Shown here: positions 28,601 through 38,116 of the stretch, one piece after another
Numbering within the stretch: position 1 is the first letter of the stretch
How the letters are laid out: each line of letters opens with the position of its first letter
DNA from: Bacillus cereus ATCC 14579
Lineage (GTDB): Bacteria; Bacillota; Bacilli; Bacillales; Bacillaceae_G
NCBI RefSeq assembly: GCF_000007825.1
Contig: NC_004722.1
Location: 2,582,501-2,646,500, forward strand
Direction of reading: 5' to 3'
Length of the DNA: 64,000 bases
Program-made: the position numbers and the translations under genes
Notes under the pieces: model-generated
Databases searched by the model: none
Told to the model about the DNA's origin: nothing
The model's input: the letters and a program-made list of their open reading frames with translations, nothing else

Positions 28601-31600
28601 TCACCAATCGTTGCAAATGCTTTATCCCCTATTTTAATCGTGTTTAAAATAGCACTTTCAATTTTTGTTGTAACGTTGTTAGAAGGAATATTCTTTGAAA
28701 TTGGTGGATTAGCTGGATTAACGATATGTTGAAAGCTAACGCTAGCTTGATTCGTAATTGGGTTAATAGGCGGAATTTCATTGGCATTAATATGAAATGC
28801 TACGATGACAGACTGGTTTGGCGCGATATCACCAATTGGAACGCCTGTAATTAGGTCTGCATTTGGGATGGTAGTTCCGTTAAGTGTAAAACTATTCGGT
28901 TCAAAGGAAGTTCCGTCTGGAATTAGGTCGGTAAAAATAACATTTGTCGCACTAACATTTCCGATATTTGTAATCGTAACGGAGTAGATAATATCTTGCC
29001 CGATATCTACCGTAGATACATTTGAATTTTTTTGTGCAGTAAGGATAGCGCTATTAATTTGTGTAGTCGTCGTATTAGATTGATTGGAATTTGTAAGAGA
29101 TGGCTGGCTAGGATCAACAACATAATGATATGTGATAGAAGCAGAATTGGAAATTGGATTAAGTGTAGGAAGTGTAGTGACAGTTGCTTGGAATGTGACG
29201 ATTGCCGTATTACCACCATTAATGGAACCGATATTTACACCAGTAGATAAATCCGCGTTTGGAATAATTTGACCATTAACTGTGAAACTGTTTGGAACGA
29301 AACTTAAGTTACTATCAAGAATATCGATAACGGTAACATCAGTTGCAGCTACATTCCCGGTATTAGGAAGGTTAAGTGTAAATGTTATTGTATTACCAAC
29401 ATCGGCAAAAGTAAGATTTACTGTTTTTGTACTAATAATAGTTGCATTGTTTATTTGAAGAAGCGTCGTGTTAGAATTAGCTGTACTTGAAACGGGAGGA
29501 TTAACAGGATCAACAGTAAACTCATACGTCGTTGCTGCTGTATTTGGTGCAGGATTAATAGGTGGGATACTGTTAACCGTAACTTGAAATACGATACTAT
29601 ATATTTCATTTGGTGGAAGTGTTGCAAGTAATACACCTGTATTTGGATTCGCGTCAGGTTGTAAAACACCATCAACAGTTAATGTGTTAGGAACAAATGT
29701 GAGTCCACTTGGTAATGCATCTGTAAATACTATATTAGTTGCATCCGTATTTCCTATATTCGAAATAGAAGTAGTATAAAAAGCAGTTTGCCCAATATCT
29801 GCAAAGGAGACACTTTCATTTTTCGTCATGGATAATATAGCTTCTTTAATTAGCGTTGAAACGGGATTACTAATTGAAGTTTCTGCATCAGGCGGTGAGA
29901 CTAATTGATAAGATGTTGATGAGAAATTTACAATTGGGTTTTCGGTTGGTAATGAGGTTACGTTTACTTGGAAAGAAACATTTACTGTAGACCCAGCTGT
30001 TATAGGCCCAATATTTACACCGTTTGTTGGATCCGCCCCACTTTGAGGAACGCCATTAATAGAAAATGTGTTTGCAATAAATGCTGTTCCACTCGGCACG
30101 GTATCTGTGAATATAACATTTTGTGCAGATGAATTTCCGTTGTTTGTTAAGGTAACAGTATAAGTGAGTGTGTCCCCGATATGACTAAATGATTTATCAA
30201 CTTGTTTAGATGAAAGAATGGTAGCTGTATTAATTGTAGTGAATACTGAGTTTGAAGTAACATTTCTTGAAACAATCGGTGCATTTGGATCAGCGATAAA
30301 TGTGTAAGAAGCAGTAGCGGAATTGGCAATAGGATTTTGAACAGGAGTCGAAGTAGCGGTCACTTGAAATGCTATAGATATTGAGCTATTTGGAGCAATT
30401 GCTCCAATCGTTATACCTGTATTAGGATTAAGACCAATTTGTGTGATGCCATCTATTGTAACGCTATCAGTAATAAACGTTGTACCATCTGGTATAAGGT
30501 CAGTGAACGTAATATTAGTTGCGTTTGTATTACCACTATTCGTTAAAATTGTCGTATAGGTAATGGTATCACCTAGTGTTACAAGTGTTTGATCTACCGA
30601 TTTTATCATTGTTATCATAGCATCTAGTACCGGGTTTGTAACGATATTCGTTGAAGTAGAAGTTGTAATAGGAGTTCCGTTTGGATCGACAGTATAAGAA
30701 TATAAAATTGTGTCATTACCCATAATTGAACTTGAAGGGGGAACAGAAAGAACATTTGCTTGGAAAGTAACGGTTACTGTTTCACCAGGAGCGATACTTG
30801 GTATAGTTACTCCAAGTGCTGGTTGCGCACCAGATTGCTGAACGCCATTTATCGTGAATGAATTTGGTATAAAGGTAGTGCTAGCTGGAATAGCGCTTGT
30901 GAAAGTAATATTCGTTGCGGCTGTATTTCCTGTATTTGTAATAGTAGTTGTATACGTAATTGTATCTCCAACTGACACTATAGATTTATCAGCACTTTTT
31001 TGGGTTGCTAAAATTGCACTATTAATAGTTGTCGAAACCGCATTAGATACATTCGTTTGTGATACGGAAGGTTGGCTAGGGTCGACCACATGTGAAAATT
31101 GCACAGAACTAGAATTAGAAATTGGATTTATACTTGGAATGTTTGTAACAAGTACGTTGAGAGTAATCACAGCCGTTCCATTTGGGTTTATATTTTCAAT
31201 CTGAATCCCGTTCGCTGGATTTCCGATCTGCTGTGTACCAGAATCGTTTGTAAGAGTGCCAGATATGAATGTCGTTCCGTCAGGTAAAATATCTGTGAAA
31301 ATTATATTTTGTGAAGTGACATTTCCAGGATTACTTAATGTAATCGTATAAGAAATTGTATCGCCAATTGTTGCGAAAGTTTTATCTACAGATTTAACAA
31401 GTGTAATTTCTCCGGAATTTATTTGTGTCGAAACCGGATTGGAGGTCGTACTTCTTGAAACGAGTGGTAAATTAGGTCCTGTCATAAATTGATAATCAAT
31501 GGAAGCGCCATTTATAACTGGCGAGTTTGGCCCCCCAGGTCCAATTGTGAAAATTGGATTTGGAATGCTAACTACTTGCACACGGAAGGTAACGTTTGTA

Positions 31601-34600
31601 AAATCTCCTGCAATAATATCCCCAATCGGTATCCCATTCGTTGGATTTACCCCAGGTAATAAAACCCCGCCTACTCGAACGCTATCCTCTATAAACACTG
31701 TATTATTTGGAATTGGATCTGTAAAAATGATATTCGTAGCAGTTGTGTTTCCTATATTCTCCAATAAAACAGTATACGTTAAAAATGAATTTCCAGGTGC
31801 TACGTCAGAAAATAGTCGATCCACACTTTTCGTTGCTTGAATAATCGCTTCATTAATTTGAACTAACGTTGGATTACTTGTAGCTGTTTCTGTCACCGGC
31901 GGCTGGGTAGGGTCAACAATGATAGAGTATGTTGTACTAGATTGGTTCAATGTTGGATTTGTAGCTGGTATTGAGCCAACGATAGCTTGAAAGCTAATTG
32001 TTGTTGTTCCTCCAACTGGAATTGAGTCTAAAGAAATCCCGCTATCTGGTCTAAACCCAAGTTGTGGAATGGTATTAATTTGTACGCTATCAGGAACGAA
32101 TGAAAGTTCAGGTGGTAATATATCGATAAAAACAGGTGTGTTTGCAGTAGTATTTCCGCTATTAGTGAGAGTAGTAGTATACGTAACTGTATCTCCAACA
32201 GCAGCAAAGGCATTGCTTGCAGTCTTCGTTGCGATAACGGAAGCAGAATTTACTTGTGTAAAAGTCTTATTAGACTGAACTGTTCGTGAGTCTGGCGGTT
32301 CATTTATATCTACAATAAAGCTATATTGAAGCGATGATTGGTTTGGGATTGGATTCGGATTTGGAAGCGTTGTAATATTTACTTGAAAACTGAGTGTAAC
32401 CGATGCATTTGAATTCAAGTTACCAATATTGATCCCGTTTTGTGGATTTGTATTAGGGATGGTTGTTCCATTTATCTTAAAACTATTTGGAATAAACGTT
32501 GTACCATTTGGAATGACATCTGTAAAAATAACATCGCTTGCGGTAGTGTTACCGGAATTAGTAATGGTTGAAGTGAAAGTAAGTGTATCGCCAATAGTAG
32601 CAAATGTTGAATTGACGGTTTTATTTATAGATAGAGTAGCATCAACAATTGGCGTAACCGTCGTATTGGTAATTGTACTACCAACAGCAGGGGATTGGTT
32701 TGGATTTACGGTATATTCATAATTTACAAGCGCATTATTTGTTAATGTACCACTAGGTGGTATTGCTAGAATTTGTGCTTCAAAGGTAATAAATACACTA
32801 TTTCCTGGCGGGAGATCTGCCAAATGAATACCAAGTGATGGATCTAATCCTGGCTGTGGAACATCATTGATAGTTACGGAGTTTTGAATAAATGAAGCCC
32901 CTGCACCAAGTCCATCTATTAAAACAGTTGCACTAGCAGGAATATTTCCTGTGTTCGTAACTGCAATCGTATAGGTAACGATATCACCAATTGCAGCTGT
33001 CGGTGTATTCACAGACTTAGTAGCGACAATAGTAGCGTTATTAATTTGAGTTGTTATTACGTTACTTAACGTATTGGCGGATGCTGGAGGTAAGTTAGGA
33101 TCTACGACATACTGGTACGTTGTATTACTTTGGTTCGGGATTGGATTTGGATTCGGGATAGAATTTACTTGTACTTGGAATGAGATGATTGTATTTGCAT
33201 TCGGATTTATTGGGTCGATTGCAATTCCGCTTGCTGGATTGACATTAGGCAGTGTATTCCCATTTACAGTAACACTATTAGGAATAAACGATGTTCCGTT
33301 TGGAATTACATCTGTAAATATTACATTTGATGCAAGTGTGTTCCCGTTATTCGTTAAAGTAGTCGTGTACGTAATAATATCATTTACGTTAGCAAACTGT
33401 TTATCTGCAGATTTAGTAGCGGCAATTGAGGCGTTATTAATAGTTGTCTGTACAGTGTTAGAAGCAACCATCTGCATCACAGCAGGTTTGGATGGATCAT
33501 ACGTATATTGGAATGTTGTGCTTGATTGATTTGTAATTGGGTTTACAGCAGGGATAGTTGGTACAAAAACTTGAAATGCAACGGTGCGTGATGAATTCGC
33601 TCCTATCGTACCAATTGAAATGCCGGTGGCAGGATTTGCGTTAGCTACAGGGACATTATTAATCGTTACAGTATTAGGAATGAAGAGGGTACCCGCTGGA
33701 ATGATATCTGTAAACGTTACATTAGTAGCAGAGATATTCCCGTTATTTGTTAAAATAGTTGCATATAGTATGACATCACCAACATCAGCGAAGTTTGTGC
33801 TTGTGAGTTTTGTAGCAACAATATTAGCAGTATTAATTTGTGTCGTTACTATATTACTAGTAGCATTTCTCACAACAGCAGGTAAATTTGGATCTGCGAT
33901 AAAGCTATATTGAAGTGCAGCACTGTTTTGCACTGGATTTGGTGAAGGTATCCCATTCGTACTAATTTTGAAGACAATAGTTGTAATTCCGCCTGCTGGA
34001 ATTGTGCCAACTTGAAGACCGACACTTGGATCCGCACCTAGCTGTAAAGCACCGCCTATAAAAATACTATTTGGTACGAGAGTCGTACCAGGAGGTAGTA
34101 TATCAGTAACGACTACATTATTTGCTGTAGTATTGCCAAGATTAGCTAAAGAAATTGTATATGTGATTGGTTGCCCGACATCGGCGATAGTTAAATCTAC
34201 TTCTTTGACAATCACTACATTTGCTAAATTAATTTGTGTACTTACAGTGTTACTTACAGATGTTTCTATAGTTGGTGGATCGCCCGGATTTAGAATAAAG
34301 CTATACTGTGTACTAGATGAATTTAATGTTGGATTTTGTGTTGGTAAAGAGGTGACGGTTACTTGATAAGAGACAGTAAGTGAGCCATTAGCAGCAATGG
34401 AAGGTAGTGGAACACCTATATTTGGATCTGCGTTATTTTGGAGTACACCATTAATAAGAAAAGTGTTTGGAATAAAAGTAGTACCGTCTGGATTCGTATC
34501 TACGAAAGTAGGGCTATCAGCAGAAACACTTCCTGCATTCGTCAAAGTAACAGTATAAGTTAATATATCCCCTACGGTAGCGAACTCTCGATCCACTGTT

Positions 34601-37600
34601 TTGGCTGAAATGACATTTGCATCGTTTACTTGAGTAAATGTAGAGGTTGAAGTAGAGTTCTTACTTACAGGTAAAGTGTTTGGATCAACGATAAAGTTAT
34701 AGGAGATGGAAGCGCTATTTGAAATAAGATTTGGATTTGGAATGCTAGTTATTACTACTTGGGATGAAGCTGTAATTGTAGTATTAGCATTGATGCTACC
34801 AATATTGATGCTAGCTGGTGTAACGCCTGGCTGAGTAACACTGTTAACTATAACGCTGTTTGGGACAAAGGCGGTTCCATTCGCAATTGAATCAGATAGT
34901 AATATATTGTTCGCTGCAACATTTCCATCGTTAGTAAGAGCAAAGGTGTAAGTTAATACATCGCCAACTTCCGCAAACGTTTTATCTACAGATTTATTAA
35001 CATGGAGATTTGCTAGTCTAATTGTTGATGTAACAGAATTAGAATTTGCTGTTTTTGAAGTCGGTGGCAAACTTGGATTTACAGTGTAAATATAAGAGGC
35101 GAAAGCGTTATTAATAATAGGGTTTTGGGCAGTAATGTTAATGACTGTTACTTGAAAGGATAAGGTAAAAGTAGCTCCACCAGGAATTGTGCCGATAGGT
35201 AAAGCAACAAGAGAATCTACATTCTGCAAAACTCCGTTTAGTGTTACAGTACCAAGAGTCAATATCGTTCCGTTTGGAAGTGGATCTGTTAGTTGAACGT
35301 TATTAGCGGTTGCATTTCCACTGTTTGTAATAAGGATTGTATAACTTATCGTTTCGCCAATTGTGGCAAATTGTTTGTTAGTTGATTTTGTTAATGTTAA
35401 ATTCGCATTGTTAATTTGAGTGGAAACGAGATTAGAAGAAATGTTTTTTGTAACGGGAGATTGGCTAGGGTTGACGGTATATTGATAAGAAGCGCTTGAT
35501 CCGTTAGATACGACATTTGACGCGGGTATTGTGTTTACTACTACTTGAAATGCAACAGTTTTTATTGTGCCGCTTGGGATGGATCCAATGTTCACACCGC
35601 TAGCGGGATTTGCGCCCACTTGTGTCGTGCCATCTATTGTTAAACTGTTTAGAACGAAAGTTGTTCCAGTAGGAATGACATCCGTAAAAATAACATTGTT
35701 CGCATTTGTATTACCTGTACCTGTAAAGGAAACGGTGTACGTTAGTGTATCACCAATATCTGCAAAATTTTTATCTACTGCTTTTGCCATTGTTACAGTA
35801 GCGTTATTCACTTGAGTAGATACGATATTGGTCGTATCAGTCCCGCTTACTGCCGGTTGATTTGGTACAGGAGTGTATTGATAAATTGTTGTACCACTAT
35901 TTAATATTGGATTTGTTTGCGGAATAGAAGGAACGAATACTTGAAATGAAATAGTAGTAGTAGAATTTGCGGCAATGGATCCAATTGATATACCATTAGC
36001 GGGATTTGCGCCAGCTTGAGTAACTCCGTTCACAGTTACACTCCCTGGAATGAAAGTAGTCCCGCTAGGAATCGGGTCCGTATATATAACATTTGTTGCA
36101 GCGATATTTCCTATATTAGCTAAGGCAATACTGTAAGTTAATGTTTCACCAATATCGGTAAAAAGTTTGTTAACTGATTTTGTTCCATTAATATCTGCCA
36201 GGTTAATTTGTGTTCCAGCAGAGTTGCTTGTTGCAAGACCGTTAAAAGTTGTTCCTCCGGCAATTGGTGTATATTGAAATGTAATATTAGCAGTGTTAGA
36301 GATAGGATTTTGACTTGGAAGAGAAACGACAGTTGCTTGGAAAGTTACTGTACGAGAAGCACCATTATTAATTGTTCCAAGAGATATACCAGCAGCTGGG
36401 TTTGCATTTGTTTGTGGTACGTTATCTACCGTTACAGTGCCAGGTATAAAGGAAGTGCCGTTAGGAAGACTGTCCATAAAAATAACGTTATTGGCGGGAA
36501 GCAGCCCGGTATTAGGGATCGTAACGGTGTAAGTGAGAACATCTCCAATTGCCGCGACGCTTTTATTCACGCTTTTCGTTGCTTGTATATTTGGTGAGTT
36601 TATATTAATTTGTAACCCGACTGTATTTAACATATATGCATCTCCGTTAGTTGTTAAACGGATTGCAGCTGAGACTTGGGAATTTGTTAAATAAGGAGAA
36701 ATATCAATAGAAGTAATGTCCCAGCCTTGTCTTCCTGCGGAGATGTTTGTACCTGTAGAAGCACTTTGATTTCGGGTTCCAAATGTCCCAGTTGTATCTA
36801 AGTTTCCAGCGGCATTATTAATTTGAGAACCGAAGAAATTATTTACAGCATTATTTGGCCCAGATAAAGCATTTAATGAACTGAAATTTGGTCCGAATAG
36901 AGCCTGATCCCCAATTAAATCAGCATCTCCTTCAGTAGAACTTAAAAATAATCTCCCGCTTACAGGCCCTCCTGAAGGTGTTAAAAATCCTGAAACAGCT
37001 ACATCTGCACTACCAGTATCAGCAGAAACACGATTACCAGCTACATAAATGGTTAAGTTTCTTGCAGGTAATGTCCCGTTTTGATAAGCGACGATAAGCG
37101 TCCATCCAGAAGAATTGATAGCTCCGTTAGAAGCATCTAAAGGATCAACGAGTCCAGGGACAGAACCGGTTGTATAAGAGCCTGATCCTCCAGCTTGAAC
37201 GAGGGAAGTTACATCTGCGGATCGTGTATAGAATCCAAATGTGACAGAACCAGAAACGAATGTTTGATTAGAAGCTGTAACTGCTGAAGGGGTAATTGAG
37301 TATGTTGACACAGGTGTTGTAAAAGAAACAGGGTTGCCTAATACACTCGTAATATTTTGATCACGAGATAAGTAGTTTCCGCCCCAAACGAGTTCTGCGT
37401 AAAGAATCGTACTACCAGCAGGGATATTTAAAATAGCAGTAGAACTATTTTGTGTATAGTTTAACGTTGTACCAGCAGGAAAAGTAGGTACTTGTAAAGC
37501 AGTATTCGTAGTTACGAATGCACCAATTGCCCCGATAGTACCAGCACGGTTTTGGTTACTAATTTTACTTAAACCTAGTGTGTTCCCTGTAATCGCAAGT

Positions 37601-37641
37601 GCCCCGTTAGTGGTGGTAGAAAATCTATTTGTAATGGGCAT
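22609..37641 (-). CDS. Giant DUF11 (conserved repeat, TIGR01451-type) protein, 5010 residues
   Basis: The gene is a single 15-kb open frame. The N-terminal 350 residues form a non-repeat domain (GALAITGNTLGLSK... to VGLQININSPN). It resembles the head found on Bacillus DUF11 proteins. About 35 tandem modules of roughly 130 residues follow. Each starts with a K-S-x-(D/N) strand and GDxxTYT, then the motif IPxGTxFIxxSVxxNG and NPxxGIxxG, and ends in a TQIN-like linker. The modules are diverged from each other. The end is a short aromatic tail (SYLWAWIWWQ). There is no signal peptide, LPXTG or membrane segment, so export is unexplained. GAGGTGAA precedes the ATG. The Ig-like modules suggest a long surface or spore-layer fibre; that is inference. 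Confidence 0.9.
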   Translation of the reverse strand: MPITNRFSTTTNGALAITGNTLGLSKISNQNRAGTIGAIGAFVTTNTALQVPTFPAGTTLNYTQNSSTAILNIPAGSTILYAELVWGGNYLSRDQNITSVLGNPVSFTTPVSTYSITPSAVTASNQTFVSGSVTFGFYTRSADVTSLVQAGGSGSYTTGSVPGLVDPLDASNGAINSSGWTLIVAYQNGTLPARNLTIYVAGNRVSADTGSADVAVSGFLTPSGGPVSGRLFLSSTEGDADLIGDQALFGPNFSSLNALSGPNNAVNNFFGSQINNAAGNLDTTGTFGTRNQSASTGTNISAGRQGWDITSIDISPYLTNSQVSAAIRLTTNGDAYMLNTVGLQININSPNIQATKSVNKSVAAIGDVLTYTVTIPNTGLLPANNVIFMDSLPNGTSFIPGTVTVDNVPQTNANPAAGISLGTINNGASRTVTFQATVVSLPSQNPISNTANITFQYTPIAGGTTFNGLATSNSAGTQINLADINGTKSVNKLFTDIGETLTYSIALANIGNIAATNVIYTDPIPSGTTFIPGSVTVNGVTQAGANPANGISIGSIAANSTTTISFQVFVPSIPQTNPILNSGTTIYQYTPVPNQPAVSGTDTTNIVSTQVNNATVTMAKAVDKNFADIGDTLTYTVSFTGTGNTNANNVIFTDVIPTGTTFVLNSLTIDGTTQVGANPASGVNIGSIPSGTIKTVAFQVVVNTIPASNVVSNGSSASYQYTVNPSQSPVTKNISSNLVSTQINNANLTLTKSTNKQFATIGETISYTILITNSGNATANNVQLTDPLPNGTILTLGTVTLNGVLQNVDSLVALPIGTIPGGATFTLSFQVTVINITAQNPIINNAFASYIYTVNPSLPPTSKTANSNSVTSTIRLANLHVNKSVDKTFAEVGDVLTYTFALTNDGNVAANNILLSDSIANGTAFVPNSVIVNSVTQPGVTPASINIGSINANTTITASSQVVITSIPNPNLISNSASISYNFIVDPNTLPVSKNSTSTSTFTQVNDANVISAKTVDREFATVGDILTYTVTLTNAGSVSADSPTFVDTNPDGTTFIPNTFLINGVLQNNADPNIGVPLPSIAANGSLTVSYQVTVTSLPTQNPTLNSSSTQYSFILNPGDPPTIETSVSNTVSTQINLANVVIVKEVDLTIADVGQPITYTISLANLGNTTANNVVVTDILPPGTTLVPNSIFIGGALQLGADPSVGLQVGTIPAGGITTIVFKISTNGIPSPNPVQNSAALQYSFIADPNLPAVVRNATSNIVTTQINTANIVATKLTSTNFADVGDVILYATILTNNGNISATNVTFTDIIPAGTLFIPNTVTINNVPVANANPATGISIGTIGANSSRTVAFQVFVPTIPAVNPITNQSSTTFQYTYDPSKPAVMQMVASNTVQTTINNASIAATKSADKQFANVNDIITYTTTLTNNGNTLASNVIFTDVIPNGTSFIPNSVTVNGNTLPNVNPASGIAIDPINPNANTIISFQVQVNSIPNPNPIPNQSNTTYQYVVDPNLPPASANTLSNVITTQINNATIVATKSVNTPTAAIGDIVTYTIAVTNTGNIPASATVLIDGLGAGASFIQNSVTINDVPQPGLDPSLGIHLADLPPGNSVFITFEAQILAIPPSGTLTNNALVNYEYTVNPNQSPAVGSTITNTTVTPIVDATLSINKTVNSTFATIGDTLTFTSTITNSGNTTASDVIFTDVIPNGTTFIPNSFKINGTTIPNTNPQNGINIGNLNSNASVTLSFQVNITTLPNPNPIPNQSSLQYSFIVDINEPPDSRTVQSNKTFTQVNSASVIATKTASNAFAAVGDTVTYTTTLTNSGNTTANTPVFIDILPPELSFVPDSVQINTIPQLGFRPDSGISLDSIPVGGTTTISFQAIVGSIPATNPTLNQSSTTYSIIVDPTQPPVTETATSNPTLVQINEAIIQATKSVDRLFSDVAPGNSFLTYTVLLENIGNTTATNIIFTDPIPNNTVFIEDSVRVGGVLLPGVNPTNGIPIGDIIAGDFTNVTFRVQVVSIPNPIFTIGPGGPNSPVINGASIDYQFMTGPNLPLVSRSTTSNPVSTQINSGEITLVKSVDKTFATIGDTISYTITLSNPGNVTSQNIIFTDILPDGTTFISGTLTNDSGTQQIGNPANGIQIENINPNGTAVITLNVLVTNIPSINPISNSSSVQFSHVVDPSQPSVSQTNVSNAVSTTINSAILATQKSADKSIVSVGDTITYTTTITNTGNTAATNITFTSAIPASTTFIPNSFTINGVQQSGAQPALGVTIPSIAPGETVTVTFQANVLSVPPSSSIMGNDTILYSYTVDPNGTPITTSTSTNIVTNPVLDAMITMIKSVDQTLVTLGDTITYTTILTNSGNTNATNITFTDLIPDGTTFITDSVTIDGITQIGLNPNTGITIGAIAPNSSISIAFQVTATSTPVQNPIANSATASYTFIADPNAPIVSRNVTSNSVFTTINTATILSSKQVDKSFSHIGDTLTYTVTLTNNGNSSAQNVIFTDTVPSGTAFIANTFSINGVPQSGADPTNGVNIGPITAGSTVNVSFQVNVTSLPTENPIVNFSSTSYQLVSPPDAETSISNPVSTLIKEAILSMTKNESVSFADIGQTAFYTTSISNIGNTDATNIVFTDALPSGLTFVPNTLTVDGVLQPDANPNTGVLLATLPPNEIYSIVFQVTVNSIPPINPAPNTAATTYEFTVDPVNPPVSSTANSNTTLLQINNATIISTKTVNLTFADVGNTITFTLNLPNTGNVAATDVTVIDILDSNLSFVPNSFTVNGQIIPNADLSTGVNIGSINGGNTAIVTFQATVTTLPTLNPISNSASITYHYVVDPSQPSLTNSNQSNTTTTQINSAILTAQKNSNVSTVDIGQDIIYSVTITNIGNVSATNVIFTDLIPDGTSFEPNSFTLNGTTIPNADLITGVPIGDIAPNQSVIVAFHINANEIPPINPITNQASVSFQHIVNPANPPISKNIPSNNVTTKIESAILNTIKIGDKAFATIGDTITYTTTITNTGNIPANNAIFSDPLPTWTQFVAGSVIVDGTPLPSASIIDGVGINTIIPNQTVTIVFQVQIVGNPTTFTPELQNLGFVNFQYNVGNALEAQPGNVETNVFVTSINSAILSAVKTANTAFANIGDTITYTVLIQNSGNTNATNVNFSDLIPAGTTFVENSFTVNGSTIPGANPNNGVNIGTVSAGSSLPVTFQVIVTSTPPANPITNVASIQFAFIVDPTAPPVTGTINSNSASTQINNATVTTVLEANRTIVSIGDIITYTATLTNTGNFPANSVLLINGVPEGALFVPNSVTLNGISLPDASPTLGIPVGIIAPSDSATITFQFLASSIPPQGAIINQALTSYTYIVDPSQPPVTATSSSNTVTTAVVDASLSVIKNTDSLVQSTDGTITYTVVVQNSGNTTANTVTLTDSVPEGTAFIPNSVNINGVSAPGADPNVGISLNSIAPSEIVTVTFQVIVQSIPSVNPISNIARIDYTFIADPNAPIISRKITSNPAFTQISDANILSLKAVNAQQATTGDILTYTITLENTGNIPATNLIFSDTIPEGTTFVENSFTLNGTAILGANPNVGVTLPNLAANAIHLISFQILINDPFSQQSITNQSNTTYTIQPDPGQPPITETSTSNIVITNFVQAQLTITKTSNPITVDIGGTILYISEVKNTGNVDAINIIFTDSIPTGTTFVPDSVTINGALQPGVNPENGIPIGTIPPNSSKTILFQVQTNNPPTETEIINQSSATYQYVSIPTAPPVNRSATSNIVTTSLQNANIISVKSADVNFISIGQMITYTNTLQNIGTVPANNTVFIDNIPEGTIFIEDSLSINNVIQPGANPENGITLGTIQPNETVTISFQVQLTSIPENNTVINISDTSYEYQIDPSSPIIQRRSLSNAVNTEVRTANVSAIKSANRSITRIGQIITYTVAVTNAGTVPITNTLLIDAIAAGTTFVPNSILVDGIPRPNENPITGITLDIILPNNTIIVTFQVNVVSAPSQNNINNIAVIHYEYQPDPSLPPISETTSSNTTNIQFIDAILIATKSTNTVLANIDETIEYTVLIQNNGSTTTNSIFFTDTIEDGTVFIPGSVIVNNTVLPAADPNIGFSIPNVAAGQMTTITFQVSVTNLPTVNPTPNTANIVYDFIFNPDFAPIQKSTTSNTTFVQINDADIVSLKTVDLTSVTIGDILTYTTTLTNTGNTDATAVVFTDNIPDGTTFIDGSVLVNNIPQLNANPSVGILVGTIAPNISIPVTFSVTVVALPASGHVQNQSTSRYTINVEEQISTSNITSTEVISANVIATKTTPIQYADLQTIIPYTISITNNGNIQVENIIATDIIPVNTSFIENSVIVNGNARPNDNPLNGIQIDTIPPNTTATILFQVRVTSIPQTNPISNTSTIKYEYTVPDRPPITETIISSAAATEINHANLNSNKAVDLAFATVGDTLTYTITLNQTGNVAVNDVIIQDIIPQGTTFIENSVIVNGETLPGVNPVSGIPIGTIIVGGGAIVSFQVTVTSIPTPNELNNNAITTFNYIVNPNNVPVTNTTTTNTVTTTVQNDNVIAIKAVDFTSALPGQTLTYTITITNNGNIIIEDLLLVDTAPADTTFVIGSVTINGINQPNANPENGITLGNLAPNDSVIITFQVTISSSTLQPTINNDATVSYTVIIDPDEPPITITKQTNTVTTTLIEPIINIEKTADKSIVVIGDVITFTLEIFNDSTIPTISTSVIDTIPAGTTFIENSVTINGTPVPNVRPDTGINIGSLSAGTVATITFQVLVTSIPSNSTIINSATVTAAFQLTPQDPIITFIVNSNIVRIPVQFITATVTKNASVSSAYLNQYFDYKVRITNTSKISLSNISLQDTIPAGLQFINGTVFINGERSPLANPNIGFLVATNLEPNETIIVLFTVQVISPPVNNEFKNTANISLQLQVSPTDPPITVTVTSNENIVTFVPENPDETLPNLNCFFDGERFIRITPRNIRSYLWAWIWWQ

Positions 37642-37676
37642 TTTTTCACCTCATTTGCATATAGTTTTGGTCAAAA

Positions 37677-37685
37677 TACGATATG
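37677..37685 (-). promoter_or_regulatory. Candidate sigma-K -10 element for the DUF11 gene
   Basis: On the minus strand CATATCGTA matches CATANNNTA, 36 bases before the start codon. No clear -35 AC is seen at the proper distance. Confidence 0.3.
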
Positions 37686-37719
37686 CATATAAACAATCAA
37701 AAGGAACATGTATAATTGA

Positions 37720-37760
37720 ACTATAAATTCCTTCCTTAATCATTGGAAGGAATTTATAGT
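37720..37760. terminator. Perfect 16-bp inverted repeat
   Basis: ACTATAAATTCCTTCC (37720-37735) pairs exactly with 37745-37760 across nine bases. It has no long T run and no gene ending at it. It may be a leftover terminator or a regulatory hairpin. Confidence 0.5.
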
Positions 37761-37880
37761 AACAAGGGGCTATTTTAAACCGGTTAATATTAACATTAAA
37801 GGAAATCCCAGGGACACAAGCGTTGATTTATAAAACTGCATTTGTTTCTCTACTTTGTTTATTTTGACTTTTGGATAGCA

Positions 37881-37931
37881 CCACATGCCCATCAACTTAA
37901 GAATTTAGAATTACCCCAAAATGAAAAAATA
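37881..37931 (+). repeat. IS231-like repeat end
   Basis: CCACATGCCCATCAACTTAAG then ACCCCAAAATGAAAAAA matches the reverse complement of 18808-18856. It is a solo end with no partner close by. Confidence 0.65.
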
Positions 37932-38116
37932 AGATTTTTGTTGCTTGATAGCGGTGTGTCTGTAGCCCTAAAAGGGGTATTTAATTCTTAGAATATAATT
38001 ATTACATTATCGCATATAGTAAAACATATATTTAATAATGAGGAACAGGACTAATACCTTAGCTAAATTTAAATGATTCGTACTATATCTATCAAGAAAA
38101 ACTTATTCAAGATTAA

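Larger units (their letters stand above)
37642..38116. other. Gene-free stretch upstream of the DUF11 gene
   Basis: It contains a candidate sigma-K -10 element, a strong inverted repeat (37720-37760) and an IS231-like repeat end (37881-37930). No ORF with a ribosome site was seen. Confidence 0.55.

Noticed and set aside
22814..36597. Numerous plus-strand frames within the DUF11 gene
   Set aside because: They are antisense shadows of a long repeat gene, without start signals and with repeating composition.
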